Assembly: GCF_002849605.1 (NCBI RefSeq)
Contig: NZ_NPIB01000011.1
Coordinates: 60,815 to 124,814 of the forward strand
Source: Photobacterium carnosum
GTDB lineage: Bacteria; Pseudomonadota; Gammaproteobacteria; Enterobacterales; Vibrionaceae
Direction: 5' to 3'
DNA: 64,000 nucleotides
Each line of letters begins with the position of its first letter. The stretch's first letter is position 1. A program made the translations under genes and the position numbers. Below are positions 57,819 to 64,000 of this stretch, piece after piece. The notes beneath the pieces were generated by a model. It made no database searches. It was not told where the DNA came from and saw only the letters and a program-made list of their open reading frames with translations.

Positions 57819-58163
57819 TTATTTATAAACTAGACAATAATCTATAAGTCTTTTTTGCATATCTTGCTTATCACTAAGCAATAGCATTGCATACACAATA
57901 CAATTAACGTCATCGTAACGATAAATGATTTTAAGCCCGTCAGACTTGAATACGCGATATTCGACGACCCCAAAAAATTCTCTTATATCCTGACATATTG
58001 GATACATCATAGGATTATCAAGTACACTTGATTCAAACTTATGAATCAGCTTTTCAATGCGTTCAATAACCTTCTTTTCGTCATTCCACTGTGAAAAGTA
58101 GTCAACAAGATCAAACGTTGTGTTTTCAAATGTATCTAAAGAAATAATCTTTTTTGTTTTCAT
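57819..58163 (-). CDS. RelE/ParE-superfamily toxin
   Basis: 114 aa. The core MMYPICQDIREFFGVVEYRVFKSDGLKIIYRYDD followed by YAMLLLSDKQDMQKRL is the ParE/RelE beta-sheet with its basic residues. It lies 11 bp behind the Phd-type antitoxin. Target (ribosome or gyrase) cannot be told from sequence by eye; ParE-like is my preference. Confidence 0.85.
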   Translation of the reverse strand: MKTKKIISLDTFENTTFDLVDYFSQWNDEKKVIERIEKLIHKFESSVLDNPMMYPICQDIREFFGVVEYRVFKSDGLKIIYRYDDVNCIVYAMLLLSDKQDMQKRLIDYCLVYK

Positions 58164-58174
58164 AAAACACTCAG

Positions 58175-58414
58175 TTATTTTTTACGGGCTGCTAACCTTT
58201 CCTTTAGTGATTCCATTGACGAAATACGACCTTGTTTGATATCAGATTCAGCAAAGCTGATCATTTTCATCATCGCTATCGCTTGCTCACGGCGTTCGTG
58301 TTCTTCATAAGAAGTCACAACGTAAGCAGGTTTGCCATTTTGTGTGATCGTAAGTGGCTCACTAAGAGGAAGATCAGCGGCATTCTTTTTTAAAAAACTT
58401 ACAGTCTCAATCAT
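58175..58414 (-). CDS. Phd/YefM-type antitoxin
   Basis: 79 aa: short helix SFLKKNAADLP, then PLTITQNGKPAYVVTSYEEHERRE, which is the Phd/YefM beta-turn signature, and an acidic/basic helical tail. AAAGG before the ATG. It neutralises the toxin encoded directly downstream and probably represses the pair. Confidence 0.88.
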   Translation of the reverse strand: MIETVSFLKKNAADLPLSEPLTITQNGKPAYVVTSYEEHERREQAIAMMKMISFAESDIKQGRISSMESLKERLAARKK

Positions 58415-58547
58415 TAATATTTACCTTTGCTATCATCTTAATTTCACACCCTTGATCACTCAAATTTCGCAGAGTAATCACACCTTAAAAAATTATCGGC
58501 AACTCTAACAGCCACTCGATATAGCTATTATAGCTCACCCATTTATA

Positions 58548-58928
58548 ATGAGTCTATATTTAGCCCAAATAAAGACCACCACTAAAGTTAAGCCTATCGA
58601 AAACCATTTCTTGAGTAAATTTTCATTATTTAGTCTCACAAATCTAATCTGCGATAACAACCATATAGAGTCATATAATGACCTTCCGTATTCAGAAAGT
58701 ATAAATATAAAAGATTTATCTAGCGGTCATGGTGAAGTTCGTGATAGTGCAGGACGTAAGAGATTAACAGCATCAACACAAATTCGTATTGATGCTGATT
58801 TAGCTAAGTCGTTTAAAACGTTTTCTGATTTTTATCGTTGTCAATCTGATATTAATAAAACCGACTTACTTTTTAGACTAAGCAATTTTTGTAGCGAACT
58901 AAATACTATAGACCAACAGCAAGCATAA
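58548..58928 (+). CDS. Hypothetical protein, possible RHH-like C-terminus (126 aa)
   Basis: The N-terminal 50 residues look unordered, and the ATG at 58548 lacks a ribosome-binding site, so the start is uncertain. The C-terminal part (TASTQIRIDADLAKSFKTFS, then INKTDLLFRLSNFC) has the strand-helix-helix look of a ribbon-helix-helix regulator. Low GC. It lies 37 bp before the glycosyltransferase-like gene. Function unknown. Confidence 0.4.
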   Translation: MSLYLAQIKTTTKVKPIENHFLSKFSLFSLTNLICDNNHIESYNDLPYSESINIKDLSSGHGEVRDSAGRKRLTASTQIRIDADLAKSFKTFSDFYRCQSDINKTDLLFRLSNFCSELNTIDQQQA

Positions 58929-58965
58929 CTTATAATACTCACACTCACTATCTGGAATAATAATA

Positions 58966-60189
58966 ATGATACGCACAAAACAACTAGAACAATTTAAGCT
59001 ATTACTCGCTGATAAACGATCAGAAGAAGCTATTACTTTTGTAATGCAGTTTAATAATCGTGATCTAACAGCTCTTAGCTCCCAAGAAGCAATTGAACAG
59101 AGTAATATTGATATTGCTTTAAAACTACTTAGCTCAATTCCTTATGGTGATGATTTATCTGGTATATATAACAAAATGTATGTTACGACGAAAGACTATG
59201 AAAAAGCATTCAGTTATGGGTTTAAATATCTAGATTTTCATGATAAAAAAATTATTGCTAGTGAACTTTTAACTGAATATCGCCCAATTAACAAAAAGGG
59301 TAAAAAAATAATTTCATATTCATTATTTGGGAATAATCCAAAATATATCGAAACTGCAATTCTGAATTTGATTCAAAATAAGATCGTTCTACCTGATTGG
59401 AAATCAAGATTTTATATTTCAACCGATGTTCCATGCGATTTTATAGCCAGAGCTAAAGCGTTGGGTTCGGAAATTTTAGTGGTCAACGACCCCGATTTTA
59501 CGTTAAATGGTACATTTTGGCGTTTCTTTGTTGCTGATGATCCTACAGTTCAACATTATATTGTTCGTGATGCTGATAGCATCATTTCACAAGAAGAGGC
59601 CAGTTTAGTTAATGAGTGGGTAGCAAGCGGTAAGCCATTTCATATAATTCGTGACTTTCCTACACATATGGGGCTGATTATGGGGGGTATGTGGGGGGGG
59701 ATTAGCGGCTACTTACCCAACGTACAAAATCTTGCATATAAATACATTAATCATATTAAACTTCAAGACCGTAATCGATATGATGATCAATCATTCTTAG
59801 CAAAAGAGTTATGGAAATATATTCGTAATTTTCATTGTTCGCATGATAAAGCTTTTGGTTTTCTTTCTGATAAAAATATGACATTAACTAAGCGAACATT
59901 TGATGATAAGCAGCATATAGGCATGTGTTCCGCTGTAAATAAAATATCGTTCGGAATTAATAGTATTAATAGTATTACTTTTAATAATAATGGATCATTT
60001 GATTTTTATATTTTAAATGGTATTAATATTGTTTCTCATTATGTTTTAACATTAGAAAGTGGAACTTTAACAATTATATTACCAAATGAATATATTGAGA
60101 AATTACAAAGTGGCTTATATCAAACTAATAATAACTATCGAGAGAAATATAATGTTTCATTAAGTATTACGTATATTATTCTAGATTAA
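58966..60189 (+). CDS. Glycosyltransferase-like protein in an accessory island (407 aa)
   Basis: A helical N-terminal part (about 1-115) precedes a GT-A-like region: IISYSLFGNNPKYIETAILN, LPDWKSRFYISTDVP, GTFWRFFVADDP and HYIVRDADSIIS, with the DAD forming the DxD-like metal/nucleotide-sugar site near residue 202. Then come DFPTHMGLIMGGMWGG and YDDQSFLAKELW. The Asn/Ile-rich C-terminal 90 residues look like an added beta domain. Strong AT bias and neighbouring toxin-antitoxin and IS elements suggest transfer. It may modify surface polysaccharide; acceptor unknown. Confidence 0.65.
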   Translation: MIRTKQLEQFKLLLADKRSEEAITFVMQFNNRDLTALSSQEAIEQSNIDIALKLLSSIPYGDDLSGIYNKMYVTTKDYEKAFSYGFKYLDFHDKKIIASELLTEYRPINKKGKKIISYSLFGNNPKYIETAILNLIQNKIVLPDWKSRFYISTDVPCDFIARAKALGSEILVVNDPDFTLNGTFWRFFVADDPTVQHYIVRDADSIISQEEASLVNEWVASGKPFHIIRDFPTHMGLIMGGMWGGISGYLPNVQNLAYKYINHIKLQDRNRYDDQSFLAKELWKYIRNFHCSHDKAFGFLSDKNMTLTKRTFDDKQHIGMCSAVNKISFGINSINSITFNNNGSFDFYILNGINIVSHYVLTLESGTLTIILPNEYIEKLQSGLYQTNNNYREKYNVSLSITYIILD

Positions 60190-60213
60190 AACAGGTATTC
60201 ACAAATCGTGCAT

Positions 60214-60236
60214 AGGCATTAGTTAATCTAATGCCT
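60214..60236 (+). terminator. Intrinsic terminator of the glycosyltransferase-like gene
   Basis: AGGCATTAG / CTAATGCCT stem followed by TTTTTG, 25 bp beyond the stop. Confidence 0.85.
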
Positions 60237-60335
60237 TTTTGTTATGTAGCTTCTTTTTATGAAATCATTCTAAAAACGACTGTATTTAACAGTATGCATC
60301 TATCACGTACTTCGCGTGTAGCCCCCAAGGTAAAG

Positions 60336-61878
60336 TGTCTCTTTTCTGCAAAGCTAAAATGTCCTGTTTTTCTATAGTGATCAGTATCTGCTGATCAATT
60401 TGAGTTAAACAAAATATGTTGGTTACCATGAATGACAAAGAGATATTTCGCTTAGGTACAATTCGTGATGTTTGTGAAAAACGAATCAAACGTAAAGATG
60501 CTGCACAGCTTCTTAATGTCAGCGTTCGTCAGGTTCAACGATTAATAACACGCTATCGAGATCTCGGTGCTGTTAGTTTGGTTCATCAACGTCGCGGACA
60601 ATCACCAGGCAATAAAATTAAGACTGATATACGACATCAATGTTTAAATCTCATCCACGAATATTACTCAGACTTCGGACCCACGTTAGCGCGTGAAAAA
60701 CTGATTGAACGCCACGGCCTTAAAATTGGGTTAGAAACCTTACGTCAATGGATGATCGCTGATGGCCTTTGGGTTCCACATTTCAAACGTAAGCCTTGCG
60801 TCTATCAACCTCGTTATCGGCGCGATTGTTATGGCGAGTTAATTCAAATAGATGGTTCACATCATGATTGGTTTGAAGGTCGCAGTGACAAATGTTGTTT
60901 GTTGGTTTTCATTGATGATGCCACCGGCAAACTGATGAACTTGCGGTTTAGCGAAACAGAATCTGCGTTTGATTACATGGTCACAACGCGTGAATATGTT
61001 GAGCAACATGGCAAGCCCACTGCTTTTTACAGCGATCGACATGCGGTGTTTCATGTCAATAAACGGGATGCAAAAACAAACCGCATCACTCAGTTTGGTC
61101 GTGTATTGCATGACTTAAACATTGAATTGATTTGCGCAAATAGCTCTCAAGCCAAAGGCCGTGTTGAACGTGCCAACAAAACATTACAAGATCGCTTAGT
61201 CAAAGAAATGCGATTGCAACACATTGATAATATTGAACAAGCTAATGTATGGCTCCCCGACTTTATTGCTGATTTTAACCACCGTTTTGCTAAAGCTGCT
61301 CAATATCCTAAAGACATGCATCGACCATTACGAGAATCGGCAGATGAATTACATGATATTTTTGCATGGCAAGAGCCAAGAAAAGTATCAAAGTCACTGA
61401 CATTTCAATACGACAAAGTTATCTATTTAATTGATCCAACCGAAGAAAATCAACGGCTTGTGCATCAAGTCGTTAAGGTTCTTGATCGCCCAGATGGCAC
61501 CATCGCGATCCAATATGGTCACCGGAAATTGGGTTTTAAAGTATTTGATAAACTCGAAGACGTTGACCAAGGTCAGATAGTTGAGAACAAACGTTTGGGT
61601 GCAGTATTAAAATTTACTCAGGCAAAACAACAACAATATGACCAACAACAAAAGCGTAGTCGCAGTAAGAGCGCCCCTAAACGTACTGCCCAACAACGGG
61701 CAATCCGTCAACTTGAAGAAATAAATCCAGTGTTAGTTCACCCAGAACAATTTAGACCGAGCACCAGAAAAAAGCCCTGACATCCCTACTCTATAACCCA
61801 TTTTTACTACAATGAACTACCTTAAAAGGAGACATTTTAAACGGGGAATAATGAGGACATTTTAAACTGGGAAAGACA
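60336..61878 (+). mobile_element. Insertion sequence, ISNCY-like (about 1.54 kb)
   Basis: One transposase gene is flanked by imperfect inverted ends that begin TGTCT and both contain AAAATGTCC. The left end is TGTCTCTTTTCTGCAAAGCT + AAAATGTCCTG (60336-60366). The right end, inverted, is TGTCTTTCCCAGTTTAAAAT + GTCCTCA (61878-61852). The right side also has a second inner GACATTTTAAACGGG copy (about 61832). I see no clear target-site duplication, so the insertion may be old or recombined. Confidence 0.7.
60416..61780 (+). CDS. DDE transposase, ISNCY-family type
   Basis: 454 aa, apparently intact. An N-terminal HTH (RKDAAQLLNVSVRQVQRLITRYRD), then an rve-type catalytic core: first Asp in LIQIDGSHHDWFEG, second in AFYSDRHAVF, and Glu in SSQAKGRVERANKTLQDRL. 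The C-terminus is basic (KRSRSKSAPKRTAQQRA). An ATG at 60428 (MNDKEIF) is an alternative start. It is the only complete transposase in the window. Confidence 0.88.
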   Translation: MLVTMNDKEIFRLGTIRDVCEKRIKRKDAAQLLNVSVRQVQRLITRYRDLGAVSLVHQRRGQSPGNKIKTDIRHQCLNLIHEYYSDFGPTLAREKLIERHGLKIGLETLRQWMIADGLWVPHFKRKPCVYQPRYRRDCYGELIQIDGSHHDWFEGRSDKCCLLVFIDDATGKLMNLRFSETESAFDYMVTTREYVEQHGKPTAFYSDRHAVFHVNKRDAKTNRITQFGRVLHDLNIELICANSSQAKGRVERANKTLQDRLVKEMRLQHIDNIEQANVWLPDFIADFNHRFAKAAQYPKDMHRPLRESADELHDIFAWQEPRKVSKSLTFQYDKVIYLIDPTEENQRLVHQVVKVLDRPDGTIAIQYGHRKLGFKVFDKLEDVDQGQIVENKRLGAVLKFTQAKQQQYDQQQKRSRSKSAPKRTAQQRAIRQLEEINPVLVHPEQFRPSTRKKP

Positions 61879-62389
61879 TCGCGATCAGCGTTCGTGATAA
61901 TTCCCCTTTAAACAACTCATTTTATCTAAGAAAGTCACCTTAAATAAGCCTCAATATGACGTTGTTATTTTGTTAATGCTGTTACCCGATCCTAAATTCT
62001 CACTTTGGGTGCTTTTCGCAAGCTAATCACAAAAAAACAGAGTTACTCATTAGTTTATAAATTTGGTAGTCATTACAGATGTTATGTTAATGGATGGGGA
62101 AGTTCGTCGATATGGAATGATATTGGTGAAGTTGGTTGTGACAGAATCGCTTAGTGATCACAACGAGTTAGATAAAGAGCCAACTCGTTATTGAACAAAA
62201 ACTGCTTAGATTATTTGCTCTGTTTAATGGGAAAGATATTAGAAAAAGTATGGATAGCACCTACATAACACATTGACTACTAAACAATTATACTTAAAAT
62301 TGACGCGTTAAAATGAGAAACGTCCGACAACCTGAGATGCCGAGTGTAGTAAATTGTATTGATGCATTTGTTACGTATCATTAAATGAC
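61879..62389. other. Gene-free interval between the IS and the RES gene
   Basis: About 510 bp. A 37-codon frame starting at an ATG near 62080 has no support. An inverted repeat AACGAGTT/AACTCGTT lies at 62162-62189, and an attC-like structure at 62263-62373. Otherwise nothing recognised. Confidence 0.4.
62263..62373 (-). repeat. Weak attC-like structure after the RES gene
   Basis: Read on the minus strand: TAACAAATGCATCAATACAA at one end and a terminal GTGTTATGT at the other, about 111 bp apart. The two ends form an imperfect 30-bp inverted repeat (TAACA..AT..ACAATT.TACT). It begins 17 bp after the RES stop. It lacks the CGCTTCGCT loop of the two sites near 31 kb, so I give it low weight. 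Confidence 0.25.
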
Positions 62390-63160
62390 TTAGTTAAATT
62401 CTCGAACGCTTTCAAACTCAAAATTAATCTTTGAAGCTTGGAAAAGAGAACATAAAATAATATCTGCAGACTCAAGGTCAAATAAAGCTATATTATGGCC
62501 TCCGCCTAGAGAACTTCTATAAGCTATACCGTCATACCCTTTTGATTTAATAAATTCTGATATTATTTGTGTTGGGGCATAATCTGATTTCAAATCAGAC
62601 GTTTTAGTTGGTTTAGAAAACGCGTTATCAATATAAAACCAAACAGATTTTATAATTTCTTCTTCTGATGGTTCAGAGAAATAATAAGAATGATTATGAA
62701 TACTCTCTTCACTCTCCGTTGCAAAAAGTATAATTCGTAAATCCCTAGTTAATTTAAACGTCCCTACTGACATTACAGAACCAAGCCATGGTCTTATCTC
62801 TGACATAGCAGTTTCTTTGTCCGTTGCTACATACAAACACGGGATACCTTTTGAATTAGCTCTACCTTCAGATGCACTATTTTCTAATGGTTTCATTCGC
62901 TTAAATGAATAAGGACACTCAAAATCATCAACATGAATTTTCTCTCCAGTATCTGGATCTTCTTGATAATATGGACGAAGGTTATGTCCATTTTGTGCTC
63001 TCATCACAAACGAACCTTTTTTCAAAGTTTGAGTTCGTCCCTCACAAGTATCTATGATTGAATTCAAAAAATCCTTAGATTCATCATCTAAGATATAACG
63101 TAGCTTAGTATGAACGGAATGGCTGAATTCCCAATAGCTATTCCAAGATTTAAAACTCAA
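62390..63160 (-). CDS. RES-domain protein (NAD+-depleting toxin family)
   Basis: 256 aa from a TTG at 63160, supported by AAGGGA six bases upstream. RES features: VMRAQNG (R54), EGRANSKGIPCLYVATDKET with R100, Y110 and E116, then AMSEIRPW, and the terminal YDGIAYRSSLGGGHNIALF. Characterised RES toxins destroy NAD+ and pair with Xre-like antitoxins. No Xre-like gene is here; the neighbour is a PIN-like gene. About 90 N-terminal residues precede the core, more than in short RES toxins, resembling stand-alone RES proteins. Confidence 0.85.
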   Translation of the reverse strand: MSFKSWNSYWEFSHSVHTKLRYILDDESKDFLNSIIDTCEGRTQTLKKGSFVMRAQNGHNLRPYYQEDPDTGEKIHVDDFECPYSFKRMKPLENSASEGRANSKGIPCLYVATDKETAMSEIRPWLGSVMSVGTFKLTRDLRIILFATESEESIHNHSYYFSEPSEEEIIKSVWFYIDNAFSKPTKTSDLKSDYAPTQIISEFIKSKGYDGIAYRSSLGGGHNIALFDLESADIILCSLFQASKINFEFESVREFN

Positions 63161-63274
63161 GATTTATCCCTTCTATAAAATTGACACATACGTCTGCAAT
63201 AAGGTGTGCTCAACTAAACCACAACTATACCAAAACTGCCCAGTGTAACGTAGTATCACCTTGATCGCTTTAGT

Positions 63275-63817
63275 TTAAGTTATCGATATATAATCACTTA
63301 ATGACTTAATAGTCATTTCACCGTCATGCCAACCGCTCTCTTTTGCAATGCCTGTAATATCAACAAAATCCTTAGCATTATCAGTACAAATAGTTCCAAA
63401 AATGTTTCTGGCTATCGAATATATAATATGGGCCATATGACGTTTTTTTATACCACTTGACCTTAGATCTTTAGACTCAATATGCTTCGACATTCTTATT
63501 GTTGCCGCATACCACTCATTATGAGAAGGGTTAACTACATATAGCCCATTTTTTAACTTTCCAAACCTACATGCCATTTCAAAACTGGAGCAATCATGTC
63601 GATCAGCAGCAGAAATTGTTTTTCCAAATTCAATTTCAGAGTCACTACTTTTATGTCTGTAGAGCTGAAACTCATATAACGCAGGAGTTGGTACTACAAC
63701 TTTGTATAGTTGCGTCAATTTGTTTAAATTATTTTTCCAATCACTAGACTTTGCGATATTTATAATTGCATTAATATCCAGCACAACAATATCTTCAACA
63801 GATCTATTTTTACTCAC
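63275..63817 (-). CDS. PIN-like nuclease-fold protein
   Basis: About 180 aa from the GTG at 63817, six bases after AGGAG; the longer ATG start at 63853 would add a hydrophobic leader without support. The PIN-type acidic residues are visible in IVVLDINAIINIAKS, PTPALYEFQL and CTDNAKDFVDI. Basic and His residues fill the middle (RMSKHIESKDLRSSGIKKRH). PIN proteins are usually metal-dependent RNases, often VapC toxins. It lies 114 bp upstream of the RES gene on the same strand, so the two are probably one unit. Function inferred only. Confidence 0.6.
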   Translation of the reverse strand: MSKNRSVEDIVVLDINAIINIAKSSDWKNNLNKLTQLYKVVVPTPALYEFQLYRHKSSDSEIEFGKTISAADRHDCSSFEMACRFGKLKNGLYVVNPSHNEWYAATIRMSKHIESKDLRSSGIKKRHMAHIIYSIARNIFGTICTDNAKDFVDITGIAKESGWHDGEMTIKSLSDYISIT

Positions 63818-63878
63818 AACAACTCCTAAAAACAACAGTATATTAATAAGCATTCTTACTTTACATAGAAGTACCTGA

Positions 63879-64000
63879 TTACCACCGAGACTCAGCCAGA
63901 GTTAATAATTTCTCTGGCATCGGTGGTGATTTTGCACCACATTTAATCAGCGTATTGAATATATCTTCAACTCGAAACCGATAATTAAATCTAAAACAGA
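63879..64000 (-). CDS. C-terminal end of a transposase, cut by window edge
   Basis: The minus strand encodes CFRFNYRFRVEDIFNTLIKC, then GAKSPPMPEKLLTLAESRW, and a TAA at 63879. The 'PxPExLLxLAExRW' ending is familiar from IS transposases, but I cannot name the family. The last coding part contains a strong imperfect hairpin (ACCACCGA / TCGGTGGT with inner CCAGAG / CTCTGG, 63881-63927). Whether the element is complete lies outside the window. Confidence 0.5.
   Translation of the reverse strand, partial: CFRFNYRFRVEDIFNTLIKCGAKSPPMPEKLLTLAESRW

Noticed and set aside
62080..62193. 37-codon plus-strand frame between the IS and the RES gene
   Set aside because: No ribosome-binding site, no recognisable sequence, and length within chance expectation.

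Overview
The window is low-GC gammaproteobacterial chromosome. Gene content and synteny point to Vibrionaceae, and my best guess is Photobacterium. The supporting genes are pdxY, CspA paralogues, a NutA-type 5'-nucleotidase lipoprotein, mltC, murQ, norR-hcp-hcr, an Hpt-like phosphoribosyltransferase relic, a Lon-like AAA protease, deoD, a complete yjfIJKLM-yjfC operon and integron attC-like sites with the loop typical of Vibrionaceae. No rRNA, tRNA, CRISPR array or prophage is visible. The species is not determinable by eye.

Layout. Positions 1-12626 (minus strand) hold four secreted proteins built from DUF11, SdrD-B-like, GEVED and L-type-lectin-like domains; the last runs off the left edge. 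Positions 12871-28178 are core genes: a DauR/YheO-type regulator, a diverged cold-shock-domain protein, pdxY, fetAB, cspA, a nutA-like gene, the tail of a dead cytochrome c peroxidase gene, a MOSC-reductase-ferredoxin fusion, a cytochrome b561, the yjf operon and a TerC protein. Positions 28399-33160 are an accessory patch: a broken phosphoribosyltransferase gene, a VOC protein, a small membrane protein, imperfect direct repeats, a YefM-YoeB pair, two attC-like sites and a 455-aa zinc-ribbon orphan whose stop codon lies in an attC site. This looks like a small integron-less cassette cluster (CALIN).

Positions 33268-57770 return to core genes. katG, mltC, murQ and an AsmA protein come first. 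The norR-hcp-hcr nitrosative-stress module follows, with visible NorR sites and a sigma-54 promoter. Then come a second cspA, a Lon-like protease, a two-domain PTPS/QueD-like protein, an outer-membrane barrel, small membrane proteins, a PCu(A)C copper chaperone, and deoD with a CRP-like site. A conserved-looking zinc-finger protein related to IS1-type transposases ends this part. Positions 57819-64000 are accessory again: a ParE/RelE-Phd toxin-antitoxin pair, a small possible RHH protein, an AT-rich glycosyltransferase-like gene, an intact DDE insertion sequence, a PIN plus RES gene pair, and the 3' end of another transposase cut by the window edge.

How they work together. The norR/hcp/hcr group senses and detoxifies NO; katG handles peroxide; fetAB and the PCu(A)C protein handle metals. 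The yjf operon is a membrane-associated unit of unknown exact role. The parts least explained by known biology are the four-gene DUF11/lectin cluster, the 455-aa cassette protein and the PIN-RES pair.
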